The notes: generated by a model not told the origin, from the sequence alone. A DNA stretch of 64,000 bases from UBA5972 sp964567685 (GCA_964567685.1 CAZMNO010000015.1:6460-70459), one strand, 5' to 3'; positions 33,016 to 43,008 are shown, numbered from the stretch's first letter. Made by a program: numbers and translations.

Positions 33016-33978
33016 CTATTTTATGGTGGAATCGATTTTCGGCGGTTTCACAACTATTTGCTCGAAAATACCCTTGTCTTTCAAGTGGATGCAGCTATCG
33101 ATAAAGGAGCGCACGGTCCTGGGCTGGCGGATACCAGCCATGGTTGCGATGCCAAAAACCGGGATTTCGGTGGCATCCCGGATCGGCAAAACACAGTATC
33201 GTGTGCCATCATCGCGATAATCCGGCGGGCGGATATTGAGAATCGAATAGCCAAATCCACCTGTCACAAGGGCGCGTGCAATCTCGGTTGAACGGGTGCT
33301 GTGGGCAATGATCGGGCGCAGGCCGCGTTGCTCGAACATGCCGATAAAATAGTCCCGCGTAAGGGGCAGATCCAGCAGCACCATCGGGCGTTCGGCCAGT
33401 TCGGCATAGGAAGTATCACCGTTTTTTACCGCAGGATCATCCGGCGCGACCAGCGCGTATGGTGGAGCTGCAAACAGAGGTTCAAAATCATGCCGGCTGT
33501 CAATTGGCTCGGTATAGGTAAACACCAGATCGGCCTCGCCGCTGTTCAGAAAATCCATGATCAGCGCCATGTTCCCTTCAAGCACTCGGACCGAAATGCC
33601 GGGAAACTCATCGGTAATGGTTTTCAGAATAGGCGGCAGGAACGATGGCGCCGCTGTTGCATAACACGCAATTCTGACCAATCCCGAGGCGTCGCCGCCA
33701 ACCGATTTAATGTCGGCCTCAAAATGCCGCGACTGATCGATGAAATTGCGGATGAGTTGCAGGGTTTCCTTGCCCGAAGGCGTGGTCTGAATTCCCTTGG
33801 CCGGGGTGCGCACAAAAATGTCATAGCCCAGCGATTGCTCCAGCGCATCAATCGCCGCCGTGATTGACGATTGCGAAATGTTCAGATCGGCAGCCGCCTT
33901 GGCAATCGACCCCAGCCGGCCCGCCGCTTCGACATAGCGAAGCTGTTTCAGGGTAAAATTGAGCACCGCACCTTCCAC
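33016..33978 (-). CDS. LysR-family transcriptional regulator
   Basis: A 320-residue regulator with helix-turn-helix segment FTLKQLRYVEAAGRLGSIAK then NISQSSITAAIDALEQSLG, and an effector domain from about residue 95 (GLVRIACYATAAPSFLPPIL). It is unusual in preferring a long C-terminal tail (about residues 300-320). It lies upstream of the transporter operon in the same direction and is divergent from the amidohydrolase gene, so it could control both sides. Effector unknown. Confidence 0.9.
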   Translation of the reverse strand: MEGAVLNFTLKQLRYVEAAGRLGSIAKAAADLNISQSSITAAIDALEQSLGYDIFVRTPAKGIQTTPSGKETLQLIRNFIDQSRHFEADIKSVGGDASGLVRIACYATAAPSFLPPILKTITDEFPGISVRVLEGNMALIMDFLNSGEADLVFTYTEPIDSRHDFEPLFAAPPYALVAPDDPAVKNGDTSYAELAERPMVLLDLPLTRDYFIGMFEQRGLRPIIAHSTRSTEIARALVTGGFGYSILNIRPPDYRDDGTRYCVLPIRDATEIPVFGIATMAGIRQPRTVRSFIDSCIHLKDKGIFEQIVVKPPKIDSTIK

Positions 33979-33991
33979 TAGAAAATGTTCC

Positions 33992-34006
33992 TTAATGACC
34001 AGTTAA
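33992..34006. promoter_or_regulatory. Possible LysR box between the regulator and the amidohydrolase
   Basis: TTAA-TGACCAG-TTAA is an inverted repeat that contains a T-N11-A match (T at 33993, A at 34005). It lies 14 bases upstream of the LysR start codon and 67 bases upstream of the divergent amidohydrolase start, the normal place for a LysR regulatory site. Confidence 0.4.
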
Positions 34007-34072
34007 AACCATTTTTCCAAAGAATGAAAGCGGCCTAATCTCTGCCGCAATCGACCCAAACCCGGTAGTTCC

Positions 34073-35713
34073 ATGTCAACGACAACTGTTTATTCCGCGA
34101 AAAAAATCATCACGATGAATCCCAACCAGCCCGAAGTCACCCATGTCGCGGTGCGTGAGGGGCGGATATTGGGGGCCGGTTCTCTCAGCGATCTGGAACC
34201 CTGGGGCGAATACACGCTGGATGAGCGTTTCGCGGACAAGGTGCTGATGCCCGGTTTTGTCGAAGGCCACGCTCACACTATGGAAGGCACCCTCTGGCGC
34301 AATGTCTATTGCGGTTATTTCGACCGGATGGATCCCAGCGGCAAGATGTGGCCGGGGCTGAAAACCATTGACGCTGTGTTGGAACGCCTGAAAGAGGAAG
34401 AAGCCAAGCTTGACGACCCCGATGACCCACTGCCGGGCTGGGCGCTCGACCCGATCTACATGAACAACGAAAGGGTCAGCCGCCACCATCTTGATCAGGT
34501 TTCCAAGACGCGACCAATCGGCGTTTTGCACGCTTCCGGCCATATCATGAATGTGAACTCCAAAGCGCTGGAGCTTGCGGGCTTGCTGAAACCCGGTGTC
34601 AACCATCAGGGGATTCCGCTGGGTGACGATGGCTTGCCCACGGGCGAGCTTTACGGCCCCGACGCAATGACACCCGTTGGGCCGCATGTCGGCTTTGACC
34701 GTGCCCTGACCGATTGTGACGAGCGCGGGCTCAGGGATTACGCCAAGCTTTGCGTGCGCGCAGGCGTGACAACCTCAACCGATCTGGCGGCGCGGCTGAC
34801 GGATGACAGCGTTGACATGATGCTCAGGGTAACAGGCGAAGACATGTTTCCGACGCGTATTGTGCCATTGCGGGTATTCTTTGGCCTGTCCGCCGAGGAT
34901 ATCGTCAAATACGTCATCGCGCTAAAGGAAAAAGCCACGGACATGCTGCGGCTGGGCCGTATCAAGGCCGTTGCAGACGGATCGATACAGGGCTTTTCCG
35001 CCCGCCTGCGCTGGCCCGGATACCACAATGGCGCGCCAAACGGGCTGTGGTACACAGCACCCGGGCAAATGTCGGATCTCTACCACCGCGCGCTTGAGGC
35101 TGGTATTCAGGTGCACACGCACACCAATGGCGATCAGGCAACGCAAATGGCGCTCGATATGCTGGAACCCGCGTTAAAAGCCCATCCCAGCCCCGATCAT
35201 CGCTTTACCCTTCAGCATTGCCAGCTGGCGGATGCAGCGCAGTTTCGCAAGATGAAGAAACTCAATATGTGCGTGAATCTGTTCGCCAATCACCATTTCT
35301 ACTGGGGCGATGAACACTACCGGCTCACCGTCGGTCCCGAGCGCGCCGAGCGGATGAATGCCTGCCGCACAGCGCTGGATACCGGTGTGGCGATGACCAT
35401 CCACTCCGATGCGCCGGTCACGCCTCTTGGGCCATTGTTCACTGCATGGTGTGCTGTCAACCGCATCACTGCCTCGGGTCGGGTGCAGGGCGAAGGTGAA
35501 AAGATCGGGCTTGACGAAGCCTTGCAGGCAATCACCCTTGGCGCAGCGTACACATTGCACATGGATGACGAAATCGGCTCGATCGAGGTTGGTAAAAGGG
35601 CCGATTTCGCGGTGCTGGAAAGCGATCCAACCGAAGCCGGTGCTGATCTTCGAAATATCAGCGTCTGGGGAACGGTGCAGGGCGGCCGCCTGTTCTGTGC
35701 CGAAGATCTGTGA
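34073..35713 (+). CDS. Amidohydrolase-superfamily protein (YtcJ-like)
   Basis: A 546-residue metal-dependent hydrolase. The first metal pair is His66 and His68 in VEGHAHTME. VKADGSIQGFSARL-like IKAVADGSIQGFSARLRW near residues 300-317 and VHTHTNGDQATQMALDML near 345-362 are typical of the YtcJ group, and MTIHSDAPVTPLGP near 440-453 carries the catalytic Asp. No signal peptide. Substrates of this group are mostly unknown; a role on amides or cyclic compounds imported by the adjacent transporter is inferred. It overlaps the GTPase gene by four bases. Confidence 0.8.
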   Translation: MSTTTVYSAKKIITMNPNQPEVTHVAVREGRILGAGSLSDLEPWGEYTLDERFADKVLMPGFVEGHAHTMEGTLWRNVYCGYFDRMDPSGKMWPGLKTIDAVLERLKEEEAKLDDPDDPLPGWALDPIYMNNERVSRHHLDQVSKTRPIGVLHASGHIMNVNSKALELAGLLKPGVNHQGIPLGDDGLPTGELYGPDAMTPVGPHVGFDRALTDCDERGLRDYAKLCVRAGVTTSTDLAARLTDDSVDMMLRVTGEDMFPTRIVPLRVFFGLSAEDIVKYVIALKEKATDMLRLGRIKAVADGSIQGFSARLRWPGYHNGAPNGLWYTAPGQMSDLYHRALEAGIQVHTHTNGDQATQMALDMLEPALKAHPSPDHRFTLQHCQLADAAQFRKMKKLNMCVNLFANHHFYWGDEHYRLTVGPERAERMNACRTALDTGVAMTIHSDAPVTPLGPLFTAWCAVNRITASGRVQGEGEKIGLDEALQAITLGAAYTLHMDDEIGSIEVGKRADFAVLESDPTEAGADLRNISVWGTVQGGRLFCAEDL

Positions 35714-36642
35714 GTCAACAACCTCTGCCCCTGCCGGTCACCACAATCGGCGGTTATCTCGGGTCTGGCAAAACCACGCTGCTCAACCACCTTTTGCGCA
35801 ATGCCGGTGGGTTGCGGCTGGCGATTCTGGTCAACGAATTCGGCGAACTCGCAATTGACGAAGACCTGATCGAGGCAGAAAGCGACGACATCATCTCCAT
35901 CGCCGGGGGGTGCATCTGTTGCTCCTTTGGCAACGATCTGACGGGCGCGCTGATCGATCTTGGCAATCTCACCCCGCGACCTGACCACATCCTGATCGAA
36001 ACCTCCGGCGTTGCCATTCCCGGCGCGGTCGTCGCCTCGCTGTCACTGATCAATGGCTTTCAGTCAGACGGCATCGTCATTGTCGCCGATGCTGACAGCG
36101 TCAGGGCCAATGCAGATGACATCTATATCGGTGACACGGTCCTGCGGCAATTGGCCGATGCGGAACTGCTGATCCTCAACAAGCTCGACCTTGTCAGTGA
36201 AAGCAAGCGCACGGAGCTTGAGGCCTGGCTGAAAAAGACAGCCCCCGGCGCACCTCAAATCCCGGCTGTGCATGGTCAGGTGGCACTGAAAGCCGTGCTT
36301 GGGCGGGTGGACGCGCCAAAAACCGGACAGGCGGGCACCCACGCGGATGATTTATTTGACAGTATGATCCTGAAACCGGCACCCGGGTGGGATATTGACG
36401 CGCTGGCCAAATCCCTTGCCACAGGCCCATATGGCATCGTCCGCGCCAAGGGTTTTGCCTCTGGTGCCGAGGGGGCAACAAAGCTCCTGCATGTCGTCGG
36501 GGAGAGGTGGCAGGTGACTGATATTACGAGTGATTTTGAAGCTGCGATCATCTGTCTGGGGTTTCGTGGCAAACTTGACAAAGACGCATTGAAAAAGCTT
36601 GCGAGCGCAAAGGCACCGATGATGCCTGATCAAAAGAAGTAG
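35710..36642 (+). CDS. CobW/COG0523-family GTPase (metal chaperone type)
   Basis: A 310-residue G3E-type GTPase. The P-loop is GYLGSGKTT at residues 15-23, GCICC at 67-71 is the COG0523 metal-binding CxCC motif, and LILNKLDLVSE near 157-167 is the guanine-specificity motif. The C-terminal CobW domain follows from about 215 (YGIVRAKGF). Family members deliver metals to client enzymes. The four-base overlap with the amidohydrolase gene, itself a metalloenzyme, makes that enzyme a natural client; this is an inference. Confidence 0.85.
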   Translation: MSQQPLPLPVTTIGGYLGSGKTTLLNHLLRNAGGLRLAILVNEFGELAIDEDLIEAESDDIISIAGGCICCSFGNDLTGALIDLGNLTPRPDHILIETSGVAIPGAVVASLSLINGFQSDGIVIVADADSVRANADDIYIGDTVLRQLADAELLILNKLDLVSESKRTELEAWLKKTAPGAPQIPAVHGQVALKAVLGRVDAPKTGQAGTHADDLFDSMILKPAPGWDIDALAKSLATGPYGIVRAKGFASGAEGATKLLHVVGERWQVTDITSDFEAAIICLGFRGKLDKDALKKLASAKAPMMPDQKK

Positions 36643-36857
36643 ACCAACGGTTGGAAGGTTCACGACCCGCAAGCAAAGCCCCGAACCTCCCGACATTTCA
36701 TGGAATGCGGCATACGGGCTGGTGCAAATCCAATCTGTAGCGCGCCAGCATCGAATCAGCTAGCCTCGGCGCAAAGACTGGCGGTCGGGCCGAAATATCC
36801 ATCGGTTACATTCTACCCGATCCCCCTAACCGCTACGCGCACAAACCGGGAGATGAG

Positions 36858-37100
36858 ATGAAATATAATCGTGAATTTGAACTGAACCCCTCCGATATCG
36901 AGGTTATCGAAAGCTGCCTGTCCAAAGAGCTGCATCTGCGCTCTGAGGCCTTCCTTGAACTGGAAGAGCAGCAGGATAACGACGCTCTGGAAGAGGCGCG
37001 ATCGGGCATTTCAGAAATAACCGAGCTGCTTGGAAAACTCCACAATCAGAAAGTCTGGTACGGGCGCGATCCCAATAATCAGGCAGTGCCGCTCGGGTAA
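36858..37100 (+). CDS. Small acidic helical protein, unknown function
   Basis: An 80-residue protein, mostly predicted helix, rich in Glu (ELEEQQDNDALEEARSGISE near residues 35-54). The ATG is preceded by GGGAGATGAG, a good ribosome binding site, which supports it as a real gene. I do not recognise the family. It is 188 bases upstream of the formate dehydrogenase genes in the same direction and may belong with them. Confidence 0.6.
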   Translation: MKYNREFELNPSDIEVIESCLSKELHLRSEAFLELEEQQDNDALEEARSGISEITELLGKLHNQKVWYGRDPNNQAVPLG

Positions 37101-37288
37101 GACCGGCGGACCAGTTTTCCACCCTTCGTGGACCACTGAATTGGGTCGCACATATGATGCACTTCCTCGGCAAAACGCGCGTGAACGGGTCCGGCAGAGC
37201 CACGCAACCGAAGGTTCCTCCAGATTTCACTGGAAAAGTGATTAAGAAAGCAACAACAATACATGGATAAGTGTCAAAGGGCGATTGA

Positions 37289-39160
37289 ATGAACTACGAA
37301 AACACCACTATCCAGCTGACGATTGACGGCAAAAACGTGTCTGCCATTAAGGGCCAGTCCGTCTATGACGCCGCCAAAGCCGCTGGTATTTCGATCCCCA
37401 ATCTCTGCCATGATCCACGGATGAAACCGACCGGCGAATGCGGCATGTGTTCGGTTGAAATCGAGGGCGAGGCGGCAACCGTCACCGCCTGTGACAACCA
37501 GGCCAGCAGCGGCATGTCGGTCAGAACCACCTCCGAGGCGCTGACGGCCAAACGGCAAACGATCCTCAACACCTATCTTTCCGATCACAATGCCTATTGC
37601 CAGCCGCCCTGCACCGATGCCTGCCCGGCGGGGATCGACATTGCCGGATATATCGACCTTATCCTGAAAAAGGATTACGCTGGCTCAACCGCCCTGATCA
37701 AGGAAATGCTGCCCTTACCTGGTGTCCTTGGCCGGGTCTGCCCACGCCCCTGCGAAGACCCGTGCCGCCGCAAGCAAATAGATGGCGAGGCGGTTGCGAT
37801 CTGTTCGCTGAAACGCTTTGCTGCCGATAAAGCCGCCGAAGCCGGATTGCCGACACAGCCCGAGCCAAAACCGGCCACGGGCAAAAAGGTGGCGGTTGTC
37901 GGTGCCGGGCCTGCCGGATTGTCAGCCGCCTATTACCTGGCGCTTGCCGGTCACAAGGTGACGCTCTTTGAAGCGCAGGAAACCGCTGGCGGAATGCTGC
38001 GTTACGGTATTCCTCCTTACCGGTTGCCAAACGCCATTCTTGATCAGGAAATCGACGATATCCTGTCTCTTGGTGTTGAGCTGAGGACAAATCAGGCCAT
38101 GGGCCGGGATTACCAGATCGAGACGCTTCGCGATCAGGGCTTTGACGCGGTTTACCTCTCCATTGGCGCGCAGGCCGGTAAACCAACAGGTATTTCCGGT
38201 CAGGACGCGGCAGGGGTGATGCCAGCCATTGATTTTCTCGCCGACGTCAATCGCAACAAACATGTCGATGTTGGCGACAAGGTCATCGTCATCGGTGGCG
38301 GCTTCACCGCAGCCGACGCCGTACGCACCGCGCGCCGTGTAGGTGCGACCGATGTCACCATGAACTATCGCCGCACGCGCAACGAGATGACGGCGGCAGC
38401 GCATGAAATACACGAATGCGATGTCGAGGGTGTCAAGCTTGACCTGTTGACCGCGCCGGTATCGGTGCAGTCGGAAAACGGCAAGGTCACCGGCCTGACC
38501 TCGCAACGCATGGAACTGGGCGAACCCGATGATAGCGGCCGCCGCCGCCCGGTGCCGATTGAAGGGTCTGAATATTTTACCCCGGCTGACACAATCCTTC
38601 TGGCCATTGGTCAGGATGTCGATGTTGAGTCGCTCAATGAAGACAGGCTTGGCCTGCATGAACGCTGGGGCACGATCGAGGTGGATGAGCAGACGATGAT
38701 GACCAACCTGCCGGGCGTGTTCTCTGGCGGCGATTGCGTCACCGGTGCGGCTACAGTTGTTGAAGGCGTGGGGGCCGGGCGCATGGGGGCGTTTGCCATC
38801 GATGCCTGGCTCAAGGGCGCCGATGAGGCGGCCATTGCCGCCACCATCCGCCGCCACCGGCCCAAATTCTTTGATATCGGGGCCAAGGCGGCGTCGGATG
38901 AAGCGCTGAACGACATGCCCGTGCTTGACGGCGACGGTCGCCTTCAGGCGTTCAGCAACACTAAATACGGCGGCGATGTCGACAACGACCCGGCCTTTGC
39001 CGAGGTTGAAACCGGCTTCAGCGAAGAAGACGCGCTGAACGAGGCCGGCCGCTGCCTGATGTGCACCTGCAATGCTGCAGGCGTGTGCGATTTGCAGCGC
39101 CTGTCCATCGAGTTCGGCGCAGGAACGCAAACCTACCTCGGCAAGGAGGCCTGGACATGA
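37289..39160 (+). CDS. Formate-dehydrogenase-associated FAD/NAD(P) oxidoreductase with N-terminal [2Fe-2S] domain
   Basis: A 623-residue protein. Residues 1-80 form a [2Fe-2S] ferredoxin-type domain with CHDPRMKPTGECGMC and a fourth Cys in VTACDNQ. Residues about 105-190 are the GltD-type iron-sulfur segment (CTDACPAGIDIAGYI; CPRPCEDPCRRK). VAVVGAGPAGLSAAYYLA near 201-218 is the FAD site and VIVIGGGFTAADAVRTARRV near 331-350 the NAD(P) site. CLMCTCNAAGVCDLQRLS ends the protein. It is the glutamate-synthase-small-subunit-like electron-transfer partner of the next gene, passing electrons from formate to NAD(P)+. The two genes overlap by four bases. Confidence 0.85.
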   Translation: MNYENTTIQLTIDGKNVSAIKGQSVYDAAKAAGISIPNLCHDPRMKPTGECGMCSVEIEGEAATVTACDNQASSGMSVRTTSEALTAKRQTILNTYLSDHNAYCQPPCTDACPAGIDIAGYIDLILKKDYAGSTALIKEMLPLPGVLGRVCPRPCEDPCRRKQIDGEAVAICSLKRFAADKAAEAGLPTQPEPKPATGKKVAVVGAGPAGLSAAYYLALAGHKVTLFEAQETAGGMLRYGIPPYRLPNAILDQEIDDILSLGVELRTNQAMGRDYQIETLRDQGFDAVYLSIGAQAGKPTGISGQDAAGVMPAIDFLADVNRNKHVDVGDKVIVIGGGFTAADAVRTARRVGATDVTMNYRRTRNEMTAAAHEIHECDVEGVKLDLLTAPVSVQSENGKVTGLTSQRMELGEPDDSGRRRPVPIEGSEYFTPADTILLAIGQDVDVESLNEDRLGLHERWGTIEVDEQTMMTNLPGVFSGGDCVTGAATVVEGVGAGRMGAFAIDAWLKGADEAAIAATIRRHRPKFFDIGAKAASDEALNDMPVLDGDGRLQAFSNTKYGGDVDNDPAFAEVETGFSEEDALNEAGRCLMCTCNAAGVCDLQRLSIEFGAGTQTYLGKEAWT

Positions 39161-41511
39161 ACAAGGAAGTCAAAATCAGCGGTGACATCGATCCCGGCCT
39201 TGCAGAACCGCTTGTCTCTTGGCCGTTCTTTCAGCTTGAATACGAGAAATGCATCAAATGTCTGCAATGCGTGCGCATCTGCGATGAGGTGCAGCACCGC
39301 GCCGTCTATACGACCGATGACAGCGGCTATCCGGCGCTTCTGAGCGGCACCAATGATTTCCGCGATACCCAATGCAACAATTGCGGCCAATGCGTCGGTG
39401 CCTGCCCGACCGGGGCGCTGAAGGATTTATCTGACACCGGTGTTCTGCCCAAAAACCTGCGGCAGAAAACCACGACGACGTGCTGTTATTGCGGTGTTGG
39501 TTGTGCCATTGAGATTGAAACCGAAAACGGCGAGATGGTGGCGGTCAACCCGTCCTTTGAGTCTGACGCCAACATGGGCAATCTCTGCGTCAAAGGCCGC
39601 TTTGGTCTGGATTTCCTGCACCACAAGGATCGCCTGACCCAGCCGCTGATCCGACGCGGCGGCAAAGACAGCCCGCTGGAACCGGCAAGCTGGGACGAGG
39701 CCGTCAGCTTTGCTGCCAAACGCCTGAATGAGGTGAAGGAAAAACACGGGGCGCATACGCTGGGCGGCCTGACCTCGGCCCGCGCCACAAATGAAGAAAA
39801 CTTCGTTTTTCAAAAGATGATCCGCTGCGCCTTTGGCACCAACAACATCGACCATTGTGCCCGGCTCTGCCACATGGCCTCGGCTGTGGCGTTCAAAAAG
39901 GCGGTGGGGTCAAGCGCGCCCTCGGCCTCCAGCCCTGATGTGCGGCTGGCCTCGGCATTCATCATCTGTGGCTCCAACACCACCGTCACTCATCCGGTGA
40001 TCTCCTCTCAGGTGATGAAGGCGAAATACGAGGATGGCGCGAAGATCGTCGTCATCGACCCCAGGCGGATCGAAATGGTCGATCATGCCGATATCTGGCT
40101 GCGCGCCAAAAGCGGCACCAATGTTTCGGTTCTGAACGGGATCGCCCATGTGATCCTGAAGGAAGGGTTGATCAACGAAGATTTCATCGCGGCACGGACA
40201 GAAGACTGGGATACGTATATCGGCAGCCTGGATCGTTACACGCCTGAATATGTTGAAGAAATCTCAGGCGTACCCGCCGACCGTTTGCGCGAGGCGGCGC
40301 TGATTTATGCAAAGGCCGAACGGGGTATGACTCTTTGGGGCATGGGCATCACCCAGCATTTGACGGGTGTCGATGGCGCGCTGGCAATGGCCAATCTTTC
40401 CCTTATGACTGGTCATGTCGGCAAACCCGGCACAGGTTTCATTCCTTTGCGCGGTCAGTCAAACGTACAGGGCTGTTCAGACATGCAGGGCCAGCACAAC
40501 AACCTGCCGGGTTATCACGACATCAAAAACCCCGAGCACCGCGCCAAGTTCCAGGCCGCCTGGGGTGTGCCGATGCCCGAAGATGAATACCATTCGGTTG
40601 TGCGCATGGAAGAAGGTGCAGGCGACGGTGATATCAAGGCGATGTATATCATGGGCGAAAACCCCATGGGATCGAGCCCTGATATCAACGAGGTCGAAGC
40701 GGGGTTTCGCAAGCTTGAATTTCTTGTGGTGCAGGATCTGTTCCTGTCCGAAACCGCCGAGCTTGCAGATGTGGTCTTTCCGGCGGCCAGTTTCGTGGAA
40801 AAAGACGGTACATTCACCAATACCGAGCGCCGGGTGCAGCTTCTGCGCAAGGCCACGGAACCGATGGGGGAGTCACGCTCTGACTGGGAAATAGTCTGTG
40901 ATGTGTCAACCGCGATGGGCTATCCCATGAGCTATGAAAGCTCTGCTGAAATCATGGAGGAGATTGCCTCGCTGGTGCCGTCATACGCCGGTATCCGCCA
41001 CGAGCGCCTTGATGGCAGCGGTCTGCAATGGCCGTGCTTTGACACCGACCACCCGGGAACACGTTTCCTTTACGAGGAAGACTTTCCAACCCCATCAGGC
41101 AGGGCAAAATTCCATGTCGTCGAACAGGATGACGCGGGCGAAGACGTGGTTGACGATATGTATCCGCTGAATTTGAACTCCGGGCGGTTGCTGGAACACT
41201 ATCACACCGGCACCCAATCACGGCGTTCGCGCGGGCTTGACCACATGCGCCCCGAAGGCGAGGTCGAGGTGCACCCGGAAGACGCGCGCCGCTACTCTCT
41301 TGATGACGGCTGCATGGGGCGGATTGCCACCAAACACGGCTCGATCGAGGTCAAGGTTCTGGTCACCGACAGAACCCCGGAAGGCGCCATCTTCTATCCC
41401 TTCCATTTTGCCGAGGCACCGGCGAACCGGCTGACCTCAAGTAAAATGGATCAGGCTTCTGACACACCAGCCTTCAAGCGCACGGCCGCTCGGATTGACC
41501 GCGTGAACTGA
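39157..41511 (+). CDS. fdhF: Formate dehydrogenase alpha subunit (molybdenum, Cys form)
   Basis: A 784-residue molybdopterin oxidoreductase. Residues 30-80 hold two [4Fe-4S] motifs (CIKCLQCVRIC at 32-42 and CNNCGQCVGACPTGAL near 71-86). CCYCGVGC near 109-116 with a later NLCVKGRFG gives the further [4Fe-4S] cluster of the FdhF fold. The metal ligand is Cys238 in HCARLCHMASAVAF, encoded by TGC; this is the place where selenocysteine occurs in E. coli FdhF. The C-terminal cofactor-binding domain ends near LTSSKMDQASDTPAFKR. The start at 39157 overlaps the upstream stop as ATGA; a longer frame in the overlap is rejected. It would oxidise formate, such as that released by the hut pathway, to carbon dioxide. 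Confidence 0.9.
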   Translation: MNKEVKISGDIDPGLAEPLVSWPFFQLEYEKCIKCLQCVRICDEVQHRAVYTTDDSGYPALLSGTNDFRDTQCNNCGQCVGACPTGALKDLSDTGVLPKNLRQKTTTTCCYCGVGCAIEIETENGEMVAVNPSFESDANMGNLCVKGRFGLDFLHHKDRLTQPLIRRGGKDSPLEPASWDEAVSFAAKRLNEVKEKHGAHTLGGLTSARATNEENFVFQKMIRCAFGTNNIDHCARLCHMASAVAFKKAVGSSAPSASSPDVRLASAFIICGSNTTVTHPVISSQVMKAKYEDGAKIVVIDPRRIEMVDHADIWLRAKSGTNVSVLNGIAHVILKEGLINEDFIAARTEDWDTYIGSLDRYTPEYVEEISGVPADRLREAALIYAKAERGMTLWGMGITQHLTGVDGALAMANLSLMTGHVGKPGTGFIPLRGQSNVQGCSDMQGQHNNLPGYHDIKNPEHRAKFQAAWGVPMPEDEYHSVVRMEEGAGDGDIKAMYIMGENPMGSSPDINEVEAGFRKLEFLVVQDLFLSETAELADVVFPAASFVEKDGTFTNTERRVQLLRKATEPMGESRSDWEIVCDVSTAMGYPMSYESSAEIMEEIASLVPSYAGIRHERLDGSGLQWPCFDTDHPGTRFLYEEDFPTPSGRAKFHVVEQDDAGEDVVDDMYPLNLNSGRLLEHYHTGTQSRRSRGLDHMRPEGEVEVHPEDARRYSLDDGCMGRIATKHGSIEVKVLVTDRTPEGAIFYPFHFAEAPANRLTSSKMDQASDTPAFKRTAARIDRVN

Positions 41512-41837
41512 CGAAGGGTGCGGTTGGATTGAATGGCCTCCATGTATCGGTTGCATTTGGCCCCTTGGACTTCATTCGAGAAGAGTGCCCCGCGCGGGAA
41601 CAAGGGCGAAGCCCGCCGCGCATCGTCATGCCAGAGGCATGCTTTCAGCATGACGCGCACCCACGCGGCAGCGATTGGCTGAGGTAAGCGCAAGGCTGAG
41701 AATTCGCACGCGCTTGATTGGCATAAAGTGACAAATTTCCGGCGTCGGATCGCCCCCGCGCGCGTCGGCAATGCGCGGCTCTGCGGCATTATCGGCCAAT
41801 GGTGTCTGGTTCTAATTGGGCCATTTATGAGGCCCGT
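41512..41837. other. Intergenic region between convergent formate dehydrogenase and mnmH genes
   Basis: A hairpin with perfect 8-base arms (CGTCATGC at 41624-41631 and GCATGACG at 41648-41655) lies in the gap, about 110 bases after the formate dehydrogenase stop. No T-run follows, and I see no gene or tRNA in the gap. I looked for a selenocysteine tRNA here and found none. Confidence 0.5.
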
Positions 41838-42896
41838 TCAGCTAAAACGAGCCTCGACAAGACCCACAATCTGTTCGGCCGCGCGATCCAGACCGCTTGG
41901 CGACAGGCTTTCCAATGTCAGACAGTCGGTTGCCCCATCATCATGCCTCGCGTTCATCTTTTCATAGCGGGGGTCATAATGATGCGCCATCAGGCTCGCA
42001 GCCAGCGGCTCAAATGACCCCTCATCGGCCAGTTTCAGCCAGTCGTTGATCCGGTCGCTCGCGTGCATGGTTTTAAGTCGGTTGATCGTCTGTTTCAGCA
42101 TCTCACGATCGCTGGCAATATTGCTATAGGTCGCTGTCAGGTAGCGTGCCCGCTCCTTAAGCGGTGCCTTGAGCGTCAGCCTTGGTGCGGTCTGCATGGC
42201 CTGCCAAAGACTGGGAACCAGATTGAGATTGCCAATCCGGCTTGATTCCGCTTCCACCACAACCGGGCGGGTTGGATTGAGGCCGATGATTTCAAACGCC
42301 AGCGCACTTTCAAACGCCTTTTGTGATGGCTGCCCGTCAGGCTGCCCGCCAAAAACCGAGCCGCGATGATTGGCAAGATCTTCAAGGTCGATAATCTGGA
42401 TACCCCTTTGTTTCAGCCGTATCAGCAACTCGGTTTTGGCAGTGCCTGTATTGCCGCACAGAACGATCAGCGGGGCTGGAAAGGGGGCACCGTAAAGTGT
42501 GTGGACAACGTGATGGCGATAGATTTGATACCCGCCCTTCAATATCTCCACCCGCCAGCCAATCTGGGCAAGAATCGTGGCAAATGATCCCGAGCGCTGC
42601 CCGCCACGCCAGCAGTAGATCAACGGTTTATAGCTGCCGTCTTTCCCGGCCAGAAAGGTTTCAATGTGGCGGGCGGCATTCCGTGCAACCAGCGCCGCCC
42701 CCATCTTGCGGGCACGAAACGGGCTGTCCTGCACGTAAATCTTCCCGACTTCAGCTCTTTCATTGTCATCCAGCACCGGCAGATTGATCGCACCCGGAAT
42801 ATGGTCAAGCACATATTCAGCAGGCGAACGCACGTCGATCACCTGATCATATGGCAGGTCAAGCAAAATGCTGAGATTCTCAAGTTCAAACGCCAT
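41838..42896 (-). CDS. mnmH: tRNA 2-selenouridine synthase
   Basis: A 352-residue protein (also called SelU or YbbB). Residues 1-125 form a rhodanese domain with the catalytic Cys95 in IYCWRGGQRSGSF; residues from about 140 form a P-loop domain with GNTGTAKT at 148-155, a variant of the usual G-x-T-G-x-x-K-T. The enzyme exchanges sulfur for selenium on wobble uridines of some tRNAs, using selenophosphate made by SelD. Its presence next to selD and a selenoprotein candidate makes this a selenium locus. It is divergent from the selenoprotein gene across 112 bases. Confidence 0.9.
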   Translation of the reverse strand: MAFELENLSILLDLPYDQVIDVRSPAEYVLDHIPGAINLPVLDDNERAEVGKIYVQDSPFRARKMGAALVARNAARHIETFLAGKDGSYKPLIYCWRGGQRSGSFATILAQIGWRVEILKGGYQIYRHHVVHTLYGAPFPAPLIVLCGNTGTAKTELLIRLKQRGIQIIDLEDLANHRGSVFGGQPDGQPSQKAFESALAFEIIGLNPTRPVVVEAESSRIGNLNLVPSLWQAMQTAPRLTLKAPLKERARYLTATYSNIASDREMLKQTINRLKTMHASDRINDWLKLADEGSFEPLAASLMAHHYDPRYEKMNARHDDGATDCLTLESLSPSGLDRAAEQIVGLVEARFS

Positions 42897-43008
42897 GGCG
42901 CCTCATATCCCAGCCAGTCAGGTTTCGGAAGCCATCAATCTAGGCTTCCTTCGCTCTGACAGGTGTGCTGTACTTCACTGATCGCGCCAGCCTCTGACGG
43001 AAAACAAC

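Noticed and set aside
36643..36857. A cobalamin or other riboswitch between the CobW-type gene and the small helical gene
   Set aside because: The conserved box sequences of known riboswitches are not present; only a weak hairpin-like repeat of GGTTC/GAACC was seen.
39868..39870. Selenocysteine in the formate dehydrogenase alpha subunit
   Set aside because: The codon at the active-site position is TGC (Cys), not TGA.
41512..43008. A selenocysteine tRNA gene near the selenium locus
   Set aside because: No 90-100-base cloverleaf with a TCA anticodon was recognised by eye; a dedicated search is needed but none was claimed.
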